A DNA stretch of 64,000 nucleotides from Mesorhizobium sp. ES1-1. GTDB taxonomy: Bacteria; Pseudomonadota; Alphaproteobacteria; Rhizobiales; Rhizobiaceae. The stretch is taken from NCBI RefSeq assembly GCF_020164785.1, contig NZ_JAIUGX010000005.1, forward strand, positions 248,001 to 312,000. The letters are read 5' to 3'. Shown piece by piece: positions 18,389 through 26,429 of the stretch; the stretch's first letter is position 1; every line of letters starts with the position of its first letter. The translations under genes were made by a program, and so were the position numbers. Below the pieces are notes generated by a model. The model searched no databases. It had not been told where the DNA came from and worked only from the letters and a program-made list of their open reading frames with translations.

Positions 18389-18418
18389 ATTCTACCATAT
18401 GATTGGCGCATCGGCCAA
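18389..18418 (-). promoter_or_regulatory. Candidate promoter of the Fic module
   Basis: On the minus strand TTGGCC, 18 bases, TAGAAT. The predicted transcription start falls at or next to the ATG at 18382. Confidence 0.35.
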
Positions 18419-18469
18419 GAGCGATCCGGTCTTCGAAGGGCAAACAGGTGATAGCCTAGAAATCTGCGA

Positions 18470-18498
18470 TTGACACCAAACCTACTAGTAGGTAGGTA
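18470..18498 (+). promoter_or_regulatory. Promoter with palindromic TetR operator, copy 1
   Basis: TTGACA (18470-18475), 17 bases, TAGGTA (18493-18498). Between the boxes lies the perfect 12-bp palindrome CCTACTAGTAGG (18481-18492), extended to a near-perfect 16-mer centred on CTAG. A second copy precedes the exported-protein gene at 19180. The predicted start of transcription is at about the ATG (18505). Confidence 0.65.
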
Positions 18499-18504
18499 TG
18501 CTGC

Positions 18505-19092
18505 ATGAGCAATCTTGTCATGACTTCCGATCAAATCCTGGCCTCGGCGCGGAGCTTCATCGTTTCCGGCGGCTATAATGGTTTCAGCTACGCCGACATC
18601 GCTGGCGTGGTGGGGATCCGCAAGGCGAGCATCCATCATCACTTCCCCAGCAAGGTCGACCTCGTCCGCACACTGGTGGCGCGTCATCGCGAGCAGGCGG
18701 AAGCCGGCATGGCGGAATTGGAACGCAAGGTTCCCGATCCGCTCGCCGTCCTGCAGGCCTATGCCGGCCATTGGGCGAAGTGCATCGAGGACGCGACCGT
18801 CCCGTTTTGCGTCTGCGCGCTGCTGGCCAGCGAACTACCGGCGCTGCCGCCGGAGGTTGCCGTCGAGGTGCGGGCTTACTTCCGGTTCCTGTCGTCCTGG
18901 CTGACCGAGGTTATGCGGCGCGGCGCGGAGCAGGGGGGCCTCCAATTCGCCGGATCGGCGGAAGTGGAAGCCGAAATCTTTATCGCTACCGTCCATGGCG
19001 CGATGCTGTCGGCGCGTGCCTGCGGCAATCCCGCCCTGTTCGAGGCAATCCTGACGCCAACCCTGCGGCGCCTGTCGACCACGATCCACTGA
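18505..19092 (+). CDS. TetR/AcrR-family regulator
   Basis: The 195-residue protein has an N-terminal helix-turn-helix (ILASARSFIVSGGYNGF, then YADIAGVVGIRKASIHHHF) and an all-helical effector domain rich in Ala and Leu. The DNA pattern is strong: a CTAG-centred palindrome between its own -35 and -10 boxes and a second copy before the next gene. It therefore probably represses itself and the downstream exported-protein gene. There is no visible Shine-Dalgarno, in keeping with a leaderless message. The inducer is unknown. Confidence 0.88.
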   Translation: MSNLVMTSDQILASARSFIVSGGYNGFSYADIAGVVGIRKASIHHHFPSKVDLVRTLVARHREQAEAGMAELERKVPDPLAVLQAYAGHWAKCIEDATVPFCVCALLASELPALPPEVAVEVRAYFRFLSSWLTEVMRRGAEQGGLQFAGSAEVEAEIFIATVHGAMLSARACGNPALFEAILTPTLRRLSTTIH

Positions 19093-19105
19093 CACGTGCT
19101 TGTGC

Positions 19106-19128
19106 GCGGCGGCGAGCCCCGCCGCCGC
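19106..19128 (+). other. GC-rich stem-loop after tetR
   Basis: GCGGCGGC / GCCGCCGC with a 7-base loop, without a T-run. It separates tetR from the next promoter and may act as a weak terminator. Confidence 0.45.
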
Positions 19129-19135
19129 TCTCATA

Positions 19136-19168
19136 TTGATACTTCAACAAACTACCAACTAGTAGGTA
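19136..19168 (+). promoter_or_regulatory. Promoter with palindromic TetR operator, copy 2
   Basis: TTGATA (19136-19141), 18 bases, TAGTAG (19160-19165). It is overlapped by TACCAACTAGTAGGTA (19153-19168), a 16-bp palindrome with one mismatched pair. It shares ACTAGTAGGTA with the tetR promoter site. Confidence 0.6.
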
Positions 19169-19179
19169 AGGAAACCGCT

Positions 19180-19802
19180 ATGACACCTAGAATTCTGCCG
19201 GCGCTCGTCGCCATCAGCTTCACTCTATTTCCACTATGGAGCGGGCCCGCGCGCGCCGACGAGCAGAAGGTCCAGCAACTCCACGTCAGGGGAATGGTCG
19301 AAACCCTCGGTGCTTCGGTGCTGAAAGTGAAGACCCGGGAGGGCGAGACGCTTGACGTCGCCCTGGCCGATGGCTGGAAGGTCGCGGCCGTGGCACGGGC
19401 ACAGGTCTCCGACATCAAGCCAGGCGATTTTGTCGGGATCGCCTCGATGCCAAGGCCGAGGGCGGCGACGGCGCGCTCGAAGTCCTCATCTTCCCGCCGG
19501 CGCTGCGGGGTGCAGGGGAGGGCAGCTATGGCTGGGACCTTAAGCCCCAGAGCACCATGACCAACGCAACCGTGGCCAATGCGGTCGAGGACATCCAGGG
19601 ACGGACCCTGACCGTGTCCTACCATGGCCAGCAGAAGAAGATCGCCATCCCCGACGGCACGCCGGTCGTCACCCTGGCCGCAGCCACGAAGGACGACCTC
19701 GTGCCCGGCGCGGTGGTGTTCATCCTTGCTGAAAAAGCGGCCGGCGGCGTGCTCGGGCGCCAAGTCATGGTCGGCAAGGATGGCGTCGTTCCCCCGATGT
19801 GA
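19180..19802 (+). pseudogene. Exported protein gene of unknown family, split by a frameshift
   Basis: ATG 19180 follows AAGGA and encodes a signal peptide (cleavage near ARADE) and a beta-rich start (HVRGMVETLGASVLKVKTREGETLDV). At about 19450 the frame breaks: after IASM the coding sense continues one frame over as KAEGGDGALEVLIFPPALRG, runs through QSTMTNATVANAV and stays open to 19802. One missing base near 19450 explains both halves, which together give about 207 residues. The two pieces would otherwise appear as a 126-residue and an 81-residue protein. It may be a real null allele or a sequence error. The operator upstream links it to the TetR gene at 18505. Confidence 0.75.
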
Positions 19803-19889
19803 AAGCACTCATCAATTGGCTATCGCGCCGGCGGCCCAGTGGATGCCGACGCGAGGCTTTGTCAACCAACTTATATGAAGGAAAATCAG

Positions 19890-20477
19890 ATGCTTGCCAT
19901 GACCAATGAATCCGATCCGGCGCGATCCTCCCGCGCCTGGCTGAAGAGCTATTATTTTACACGCTTTGCCGTTTCGGCGGCGTGGGTGGTTCTGGCCTTT
20001 GCGGTTGCCAAGACGATGCCTTTGGTGGCGGCACTCATGCTGGTCGCCTATCCGGCCTGGGACGCGGTGGCTAATTTCATCGACGCCCAGCGCACCGGCG
20101 GCCTGAGCCGCAACAAGCCGCAGCTGCTCAACTTCATCATCAGCGTCATCACCACCGTGGCGGTTGCCCTGGCGCTCGGCAGAAGCATGAATGCGGTGCT
20201 CGCCGTCTTCGGGATCTGGGCGGTCCTGTCCGGCATCTTCCAACTCGCCACAGCCATGCGCCGCTGGAAGTCCGGCGCCCAATGGGCAATGGTGCTGAGC
20301 GGCGCCCAGTCGGCGCTGGCGGGCATCTTCTTCGTCAAGATGGCGGGCGGAGCGGAGACGATCGACATCACCGATGTCGCGCCCTATGCGGCCTTCGGCT
20401 CCTTCTACTTTATCGTCTCCGCCATATGGCTGACGGTGAGCGAGGCGCGGCGCAAGCCGGCCCAGGCGCTCCGCTGA
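19890..20477 (+). CDS. Membrane protein, DUF308/HdeD-like
   Basis: ATG 19890 is chosen because AAGGA lies 8 bases upstream; an in-frame ATG at 19875 is less well placed. The 195 residues hold about six hydrophobic helices with short loops, e.g. AAWVVLAFAVAKTMPLVAAL and AVFGIWAVLSGIFQLATAMRRW, the pattern of HdeD/DUF308 membrane proteins. Its function is unknown; related proteins are linked to acid or envelope stress. It lies 87 bases after the broken exported-protein gene and may be in the same TetR-controlled unit. Confidence 0.75.
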   Translation: MLAMTNESDPARSSRAWLKSYYFTRFAVSAAWVVLAFAVAKTMPLVAALMLVAYPAWDAVANFIDAQRTGGLSRNKPQLLNFIISVITTVAVALALGRSMNAVLAVFGIWAVLSGIFQLATAMRRWKSGAQWAMVLSGAQSALAGIFFVKMAGGAETIDITDVAPYAAFGSFYFIVSAIWLTVSEARRKPAQALR

Positions 20478-20485
20478 GAGCCTGG
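20462..20485. terminator. Stem-loop between convergent genes
   Basis: CCAGGC / GCCTGG with a 12-base loop, overlapping the end of the membrane-protein gene and facing the glycosyltransferase gene. There is no T-run; it is a possible bidirectional terminator. Confidence 0.35.
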
Positions 20486-20495
20486 CCCGGCGCTC

Positions 20496-21701
20496 CTACG
20501 AGACGGAATGAAGCCGCGTCGCTTCCCGCCTGACGCGCATCAGTTGCCGGAAGATCTGCGCTGTCGACGCCGCCGACTGTCTGATGTCGTAAAGCGCGGC
20601 GGCCCGTCGCACGCTCGCGGCCGACATGCGCTGCAAGCGTTCGGGGTGGTCGATCAGGGTCAGAGCCGCCTTTGCCACGCCATCCCAGTCGCCGGGATAC
20701 TCGGAGACGATCCCCGGCCATTCGTTGGTGCCGATCAGGAGGCCGGTTTCGCCGGCCTCGATCAATTCGGGCACGCCGCCAACGCCAATGGCGACGACCG
20801 GCACCCCAGAGGCCGTTGCCTCCAGGATGGCCAGCGGCATGGCGTCCGCCCTGGACGTGTGAAGCATCAGGTCGAGGGAGGGATAGACCTTGCTAGGGTC
20901 CTGCCACATGCCCGCGAGATGCACATTGTGCTCGATGCCGGCACGCTCGATCGCTGCCCGGAGCTCGTTTTCCATCAGGCCGGTGCCAACCAGAGCGAAA
21001 TGGACATCGGGCCTGTGCTGCAGAATCTGTTCGGCGGCCTTGACGAATTTGTCGGGACCTTTCTCCCAGGCCAGCCGGCCGACAAAGCCGATGAGGAGAT
21101 CGTCGGGTCCGATCCCGATCGCATTGCGCAGGATCGACCGATCCGCGGACACCGGGTTGTAGACCGCCAGGTCGATCCCGTTCGGGACGAGGCTCACCGT
21201 ATCCGACGCCAGTCCAACCGCCATGGCCTGCGACCAGGCTTCGCGGCAGACGACGATCGTGTGGCTTCCGGTCGTTCTGATGACGCTGATTTCCTGTGGG
21301 TGGAGGCTCATGCCGTGAAGGGTGGCGACAGTGGGGGTGTCCGTCAGCCGGCCGGCGATGGCTGCAACCGTATGGGCATTCATCAGATGGGCGTGGAGGA
21401 GATCGATGTGGCTCTCGCGGATCAGGGTGCAGATCATTTCGATGGTCCGCCACGGCGGATCATCGCGCAACGGAGCGATGAACACCTGATGCCCCTGTGC
21501 GCGGAGCTGGCTGGTGAAAGCGCTTTCGAAGGGACAGAGAACCGTCACCTTGAAATCGTCGACAGGCAGGTGGGCGATGAGGTTCTTGACGTAGTTTTCC
21601 ATCCCTCCGACGATGGCGTTGCCGAGTACCTCGAGGACATGGATCCTTGACGTCGGGGAGTTGGAATTCCCTGTCACGACGTGAGGTGCTTTGGGCATCA
21701 T
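20496..21701 (-). CDS. Family 4 glycosyltransferase
   Basis: ATG at 21701 has GGAG 6-7 bases upstream and overlaps the stop of the amidohydrolase gene as ATGA; a start at 21740 is unlikely. The 401 residues follow the GT-B plan: an N-terminal acceptor domain (VLGNAIVGGMENYVKNLIAHL) and a C-terminal nucleotide-sugar domain with GRLAWEKGPDKFV and the EX7E region DAMPLAILEATASGVPVV. It should transfer a sugar from a nucleotide donor to a glycan or lipid on the cytoplasmic side. Sugar and acceptor are unknown. Confidence 0.9.
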   Translation of the reverse strand: MMPKAPHVVTGNSNSPTSRIHVLEVLGNAIVGGMENYVKNLIAHLPVDDFKVTVLCPFESAFTSQLRAQGHQVFIAPLRDDPPWRTIEMICTLIRESHIDLLHAHLMNAHTVAAIAGRLTDTPTVATLHGMSLHPQEISVIRTTGSHTIVVCREAWSQAMAVGLASDTVSLVPNGIDLAVYNPVSADRSILRNAIGIGPDDLLIGFVGRLAWEKGPDKFVKAAEQILQHRPDVHFALVGTGLMENELRAAIERAGIEHNVHLAGMWQDPSKVYPSLDLMLHTSRADAMPLAILEATASGVPVVAIGVGGVPELIEAGETGLLIGTNEWPGIVSEYPGDWDGVAKAALTLIDHPERLQRMSAASVRRAAALYDIRQSAASTAQIFRQLMRVRREATRLHSVS

Positions 21702-22528
21702 GCAATCTCCGGTGAGAGGGCGGCGGGCAGTCTCAGCCATTCCGCCGCCGTTCGAAACATGATCGCCTCACGGTCGGCCGCGGATACGTCCAACTGGTCG
21801 AGCAGGGCATTGACCTCGTCGATGGCGCTGCGGATGTGGGCGCCGCTGCAAGGCAGGAAACGATCGCTGCCAAACTGTATCGAACGCGGTCCGATCACGT
21901 CCAGAGCCTTCCTGAACACCTCCTCGCGGTAGATCGGCGGCGGACCGAATGAAATGTCGAACCTGAACTGGCTGTCTTGCGGGCTGACGCCGTTGATCCG
22001 GTCGATCACGCCGACGGCATTCGCCTCGTCGCACCACGGCCAGCCGAGATGGGCCAGCGTCGCCCTCAGCCCGGGATGATCGCGGATCGCCTCGTAAAAG
22101 GCTGGGCGGCAGAACCTACCGGACCGGCCGTCGATAAAGATCCCGCTGTGGAAGAGGACCGGCAGGTCGAAGCGCGCTGCGACTTCGTAAACGCGATGGG
22201 CGCAGTCGTCATAGGGATACCAGCCGGTAGGCACCATCTTGAGGCCGCGGATGCCGGGCAATCCGGCGGCTTCCTCGAGGTCGTCCGCGGCTTGCGGGTG
22301 CAGCGGGTTCACGACGGCGAAGCCCACCAGCCGATCGGTGTGGTGCTCGACGAGACGCGAGAGATATTTGTTTCCGGCGCGCAAGGAGTCCCGGTCTTCG
22401 AGAGAATAGGGATCGGTCAGGAACGGCGCCAACAGGAAGGCGATATCGACCCCGGCATCATCAAGTGTTTGCAGGACATCTTCGGAAGTCTCCTGTCCCG
22501 AGGTGTGAAGATGCGCATCGATAATCAT
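21698..22528 (-). CDS. Amidohydrolase-2 family metal-dependent hydrolase
   Basis: ATG 22528 follows CGGAGG at 7 bases, so the longer frame from 22552 is rejected. The 276-residue TIM-barrel protein has the metal-binding DAHLH start, LFHSGIF, LAHLGWPW and the late aspartate in FGSDRFLP, the set expected for the ACMSD-like amidohydrolase-2 family. These enzymes hydrolyse or decarboxylate cyclic or aromatic acids; the substrate is not known. Its stop overlaps the glycosyltransferase start, an unusual pairing that hints at a shared pathway or a shared stress response. Confidence 0.85.
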   Translation of the reverse strand: MIIDAHLHTSGQETSEDVLQTLDDAGVDIAFLLAPFLTDPYSLEDRDSLRAGNKYLSRLVEHHTDRLVGFAVVNPLHPQAADDLEEAAGLPGIRGLKMVPTGWYPYDDCAHRVYEVAARFDLPVLFHSGIFIDGRSGRFCRPAFYEAIRDHPGLRATLAHLGWPWCDEANAVGVIDRINGVSPQDSQFRFDISFGPPPIYREEVFRKALDVIGPRSIQFGSDRFLPCSGAHIRSAIDEVNALLDQLDVSAADREAIMFRTAAEWLRLPAALSPEIA

Positions 22529-23069
22529 TGTCAGCCTCCGTCTGGCCGACAACTCTCGCTTCCCATGAGCGTTCCATGCTTAGCCGGAAAACAAGCGATA
22601 AAAGAAGGTCCGTACTGAAATTACAGAGGCCGGGACGTTAAACGTTGCGCCTGCGTATGATGGGCGTTGCTCGACATCGTCAACGCGCGACTGAGAGCGA
22701 GTAACGAGCGCACGCCGGGTCTTCGGGCCATGGGCACCGGACCGGCTGCAATTCTCGCCTTTGCCGCCGCTACAAGCTTTCGGTCGAGGCAGAGTTCTTC
22801 ACTCTCGCCGAAGATCGGGCGTACGGTCGGCCGGTGCGCGTATCGGGTCAGAAACTTGCGATTGCGGTTGGCTCGCCTGCTGCCCGGCCGGTGTCTTGGC
22901 TGAGCCTTCGGGCGCATGACTGGTCGTTACCGGATGCATGCTCGCCGGCTGCTCGAGCATTGGGTTGGGTGGCATGCGAGGTGCGTTCAACATCCTTGAG
23001 CCCAGCTGCTGTCATGATCCGGGATTTGGGGTCGCGTGCGGGAGCGGCGGCCAAACCGCCGCCGTCGCA
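22529..23069. other. Region without a convincing gene
   Basis: About 540 bases. Three overlapping minus-strand frames of 64-98 codons exist, but they lack good ribosome-binding sites, have skewed Arg/Pro/Ala composition and exclude each other. A GC stem-loop (GCGGCGG / CCGCCGC) lies at about 23045-23063, just past the end of the small gene at 23070, where it could end that transcript. Confidence 0.4.
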
Positions 23070-23261
23070 TTACTTGGTCGATTTCTTTCTGGCCGCCTTG
23101 GGATTCTGCCCGGTCGCGCCCGAACTCTTGGCGTCCTTGGAATGCGCGGCTACGGCCGGACCGGCCCCCGCTGCCTTGCGCATATCACCGCCGCGCTTGG
23201 GCGCAGGCGCATCTTTTTTGCCGCCGGTGAACCTCGAGAGTATGTTGCCGAAAAAGCCCAT
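23070..23261 (-). CDS. Small basic protein of unknown function
   Basis: ATG 23261 has GGAG 9 bases upstream and is preferred to the start at 23288. The 63 residues begin with an amphipathic stretch (MGFFGNILSRFTGGKK) and continue into a Lys/Ala/Pro-rich tail ending KAARKKSTK. No family is recognised. The start resembles short stress-associated rhizobial proteins only in general style, so the call rests on the ribosome-binding site and composition. Confidence 0.45.
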   Translation of the reverse strand: MGFFGNILSRFTGGKKDAPAPKRGGDMRKAAGAGPAVAAHSKDAKSSGATGQNPKAARKKSTK

Positions 23262-23494
23262 TTCCTTGATCTCCGGATCCGGCTCCACGCCGTCATGGCA
23301 AGAAGCTTTATCCCGGCCATTGGTTCCTTTGTGGCGCCGATATTGGGTTGCTGGGCGCTCACGCGTCAGCGCGATGGCGGCCCACCATCGGCTATCCTAT
23401 ACCTGGTCATGCCCTGGCGTAAGCTTGTTATTGTGCAGTGCAGCAACGATGTCCTTGGAGACGCGTTACCATACGCCCAGCAAGGATATCGATT

Positions 23495-24652
23495 TTGCGC
23501 AACATCTCCGACACCATTGCCCGTCTGGCCGCGATGCGGGGCGGCCCGCGTCCTGCCACAAACATTCATCTCGACCGGCTATCGGACCTCGGCGCTTTCG
23601 GGTCCAATCCGGGCGCGCTTCGCGCGCGCTGCTATATTCCCAGCGATCTGCCTCCCGAAGCAGCGCTGGTCGTCGTCCTGCACGGCTGCACGCAGACCGC
23701 TTCCGCCTACGACCATGGCTCCGGCTGGTCGACGCTTGCGGACGAAGAGGGGTTCGCCGTGCTGTATCCGGAGCAGCAGCGTGCCAACAATCCCAATCTC
23801 TGCTTCGACTGGTTCGTGCCTGACGACACAAGGCGGGATCGAGGCGAAGTGCTCTCCATCCGCCAGATGATCGACACGGTCGTGGCAACGCATGGTCTCG
23901 ACCGCCGGCGCATCTTCGTCACCGGACTGTCGGCCGGCGGGGCCATGGCGGCCTCGATGCTGGCGTCATATCCGGAACTGTTTTGCGGCGGCGCGATCAT
24001 TGCCGGCCTGGCGCATGGCAGCGCGTCGACGATCCCGCAAGCTTTCGACCGCATGCGCGGTCATGGCGGGCCGACCATGGCGGAACTCCAGCGGCGGCTC
24101 AGGGACGCCTCGGCTCACACCGGGCCGTGGCCACCGCTATCGATCTGGCAGGGAACGGCCGACACCACCGTGGCGCCATCCAATGCGGATGCCATTCTCG
24201 GCCAATGGCACCGCGTCCATCGTATCGGCTCCGGCAAGCCTAGGACGGAAACGGTCGATGGACATAAGCGTGAGGTGTGGTGCGATGATGCCGGACGCGA
24301 GGTCATCGAGAGATATACGATTGCAGGCATGGGCCATGGCACACCGTTGAAGACCCACGGCGAGGACGGTCTGGGCAATGCCGCGCCGTTCATGATTGAA
24401 GCCGGCATATCCTCCACGCGCCGGATGGCGACTTTCTGGGGGCTGACGAGAGACACTGACGTTCAGCGAAAGAAAACGTCACGGCAGAAAGCGCCCGGTA
24501 CGGCGGTCGAGCGTAGGACGCCGGTGGAAAATCCCCGCGCGGTCCGTATGGATCATGCCGCTGAAGCGGCGAAAGGCCCTCAACGGGCCGCAGCGACGGG
24601 CATCTCCAAGACGATCGAGGACGCTTTGCGTGCGGCCGGGCTTATGCGTTGA
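23495..24652 (+). CDS. PHB-depolymerase-family esterase
   Basis: The chosen start is TTG 23495, because AAGGA lies 8 bases before it and the protein then opens MRNISDTIARLAAM, as in the family. The 385 residues contain LHGCTQTASAYD (oxyanion loop), the lipase box GLSAGG with nucleophile Ser146, an aspartate in GTADTTVAPSNA and a late catalytic His in GMGHGTP. The family includes intracellular and secreted poly(3-hydroxybutyrate) depolymerases and feruloyl-type esterases. No signal peptide is seen, so it is likely cytoplasmic. The last ~90 residues are a basic tail of unknown role. Confidence 0.88.
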   Translation: MRNISDTIARLAAMRGGPRPATNIHLDRLSDLGAFGSNPGALRARCYIPSDLPPEAALVVVLHGCTQTASAYDHGSGWSTLADEEGFAVLYPEQQRANNPNLCFDWFVPDDTRRDRGEVLSIRQMIDTVVATHGLDRRRIFVTGLSAGGAMAASMLASYPELFCGGAIIAGLAHGSASTIPQAFDRMRGHGGPTMAELQRRLRDASAHTGPWPPLSIWQGTADTTVAPSNADAILGQWHRVHRIGSGKPRTETVDGHKREVWCDDAGREVIERYTIAGMGHGTPLKTHGEDGLGNAAPFMIEAGISSTRRMATFWGLTRDTDVQRKKTSRQKAPGTAVERRTPVENPRAVRMDHAAEAAKGPQRAAATGISKTIEDALRAAGLMR

Positions 24653-24682
24653 CCTCCAGCCAATCCCGGCTCGGCAATTAAA

Positions 24683-24719
24683 AAACTCCCGGCCAAAGCA
24701 GCGCTTCGGCCGGGAGTTT
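24683..24719 (-). terminator. Rho-independent terminator of the stress operon
   Basis: Perfect 12-bp stem AAACTCCCGGCC / GGCCGGGAGTTT with a 13-base loop. On the minus strand it is followed by a run of T. It lies 12 bases past the stop of the gene at 24732. Confidence 0.85.
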
Positions 24720-24731
24720 GCGTATCGGAAA

Positions 24732-25352
24732 CTAGATGCGGTTCACGTCACGAGCGCCGTCGCGACCGATCGTGGTCGCATCATAGGCATCGGCGTCCGC
24801 GTCGAAACGGGTCCAGCCATCAGCCTGATACTCGCTGCGGCGCTGTTCGAGATTGACCGAGTTTGTCTGGCTGAGAATCCTGCGGGCCTCTGTTTCCAGA
24901 GCGTCGTCGACCCTGGCCGTCACCAACGTCCCGCCGCGGCGGACACCTTCGGCATAAACATGGGCATCGTTTTCAGGGACGCCCGACTCCGTGAGCGCAC
25001 CCACGATGCCGCCGGCGGCGCCGCCGACAACCGCACCGCTCAGCGCGCCAACCGCCGTAGCGGCCAGCCATCCCGCCGCCACGACCGGACCGACGCCCGG
25101 AATGGCCATCAGGCCAAGGCCGGCCAGCAGTCCGCCGGCTCCGCCCACAACGGCGCCCAGACCGGCGCCACCTGCGGCGTCGTCTGCCGCGTTGGACGTG
25201 TCCATGTGGGACGTGTCCGTGTGGTCGAGGCGGTTGTCGGCATTGTTGGCGACGATGCTGATATCGGAATGGGGAACGCCCGAGGCTTCCAGTTCGCCCA
25301 CGGCATCGGAAGCGTCGTCATAATTGTCGAACAGTCCTGTAACGGTTTTCAT
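24732..25352 (-). CDS. General-stress-protein-17M-like protein with glycine-rich membrane segment
   Basis: The 206-residue protein starts after AAGGAGAT. Its N-terminus (MKTVTGLFDNYDDASDAVGELEASGVPHSDISIV) matches the YflT/17M domain found in heat- and general-stress proteins. The middle (about 80-135) is Gly/Ala-rich with repeated small-residue spacing, a likely glycine-zipper membrane hairpin. The C-terminal third is charged (YAEGVRRGGTLVTARVDD). It lies 42 bases behind the DUF4142 gene without its own clear promoter, so it probably shares that gene's EcfG-type promoter. It ends at a strong terminator. Confidence 0.82.
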   Translation of the reverse strand: MKTVTGLFDNYDDASDAVGELEASGVPHSDISIVANNADNRLDHTDTSHMDTSNAADDAAGGAGLGAVVGGAGGLLAGLGLMAIPGVGPVVAAGWLAATAVGALSGAVVGGAAGGIVGALTESGVPENDAHVYAEGVRRGGTLVTARVDDALETEARRILSQTNSVNLEQRRSEYQADGWTRFDADADAYDATTIGRDGARDVNRI

Positions 25353-25394
25353 ATCTCAAATCTCCTTGATGGGGTTAATTAATTGATCCGGTTA

Positions 25395-26210
25395 TTACTT
25401 GGCGCCGGCGACGACATTGCCCTGGTAGTCCAGAGCGACGTCCACGGTCTTGCCGTCCTTGGTAGCCTTACCGCGCCAGATGCCCTGGTCGTCCTTGGTC
25501 AGAGCCGAAACGTCGGAGAAGCCGGCATCCTGGATGCGGCCCTTGGCCTGGTTCTCGGTGAAGCTGTTCGCGCCTGGAACGGGCGCCGCCGGGTTGTTTT
25601 CATCGGGGGTTGCGACGGCCGGAGTCGTGCTGTCAGAGCCGGACGCGGCAGGCGCGGTGGTGGTGTCGGTGGTCGTTGCGGCCGGCGCCGTGGTGTCGGT
25701 CGTGGCAGCGGCCGGAGCCATGGAGGCCATCTTCTCGACCATGTCGCGGTGCATCTTCAGCGTCGGCAGGGTCTCCTGCGCGAACGTCTTCAACGAGGCA
25801 TTATCGCCATCCTTGGCATAGCCTTCGAACAGGTCGACGGCTTCCTTGTGGGCGTCGCGCTGCATCTGGACGTAGGGCTTGTCGATCGGGTCCTTGGCGT
25901 TCTGCAGCGTGTCGACGTCACCCTTGTGCTTGGCGTCCAGTTCCTTCGGAACGGTCAGCTTCTGCTCGCCGGCGATGGTCTCAAGCTTGGCGTTGGCGGC
26001 GCCATGGTCGTCGATCATCTTCTGGGCAAAATCCTTGACGCCCTGGTCCTGGGCCTTGCCCTCGGCGATCTTGCTGGAATCCACTTCGAACATGCCGCCC
26101 ACGGCCGCCTTGTTGACGAAGTCCTGGGCGCTGTCGGCGGCCAAAGCGGGCAGCGCGAAAGTCATGGCGGTGGCCGCGGCCAGGGAAGCGAGAAGTAGTC
26201 TAGTTTTCAT
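25395..26210 (-). CDS. Exported DUF4142 protein with Thr/Pro/Ala-rich region
   Basis: ATG 26210 has AAGGA at 8 bases, so the start at 26231 is rejected. The 271 residues open with a signal peptide cleaved near PALAAD. Residues ~25-150 are the helical DUF4142 domain (ferritin-like pattern, VKDFAQKMIDDHGAAN and LKMHRDMVEKM). A low-complexity Thr/Ala/Pro linker follows, then a ~60-residue C-terminal beta-rich segment (ENQAKGRIQDAGFSDVSALTKDDQGIWRG, given here only as a landmark), which looks like a separate module. A GGAAC-N17-GTT promoter indicates general stress control. Confidence 0.85.
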   Translation of the reverse strand: MKTRLLLASLAAATAMTFALPALAADSAQDFVNKAAVGGMFEVDSSKIAEGKAQDQGVKDFAQKMIDDHGAANAKLETIAGEQKLTVPKELDAKHKGDVDTLQNAKDPIDKPYVQMQRDAHKEAVDLFEGYAKDGDNASLKTFAQETLPTLKMHRDMVEKMASMAPAAATTDTTAPAATTTDTTTAPAASGSDSTTPAVATPDENNPAAPVPGANSFTENQAKGRIQDAGFSDVSALTKDDQGIWRGKATKDGKTVDVALDYQGNVVAGAK

Positions 26211-26248
26211 GAGGAAGGTCCTTTCATGCACACATGTGCTGGGAGCCT

Positions 26249-26273
26249 AACCTTCATTTGGTGCCTTTGTTCC
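26249..26273 (-). promoter_or_regulatory. EcfG/RpoE2-type stress promoter for the DUF4142 operon
   Basis: On the minus strand GGAAC (26273-26269), 17 bases, GTT (26251-26249). This is the alphaproteobacterial general-stress sigma pattern, about 40 bases before the ATG at 26210. Confidence 0.65.
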
Positions 26274-26350
26274 GGCCGGTGAGCGATAAACAAGGCCCGT
26301 CCCGCGTGAAGGATGCCCGAAGGCCGGCTGCTTAACTCAATGATCCGCAA

Positions 26351-26375
26351 GGAACTTCCGGCCCGCAAAACTGTT
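26351..26375 (+). promoter_or_regulatory. EcfG/RpoE2-type stress promoter for the FAD/NAD(P)-binding protein
   Basis: GGAAC (26351-26355), 17 bases, GTT (26373-26375), 54 bases before the ATG at 26430. It is divergent from the similar promoter at 26249-26273. Confidence 0.6.
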
Positions 26376-26429
26376 CTTGTAGCTCACACCTCAAAGGCAG
26401 GCTTTCAGGGCCGGCGCTCGAAAGCCTCA

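Noticed and set aside
22621..22993. Overlapping minus-strand frames of 64-98 codons
   Set aside because: No ribosome-binding site, mutually exclusive and of biased composition; not listed as genes.
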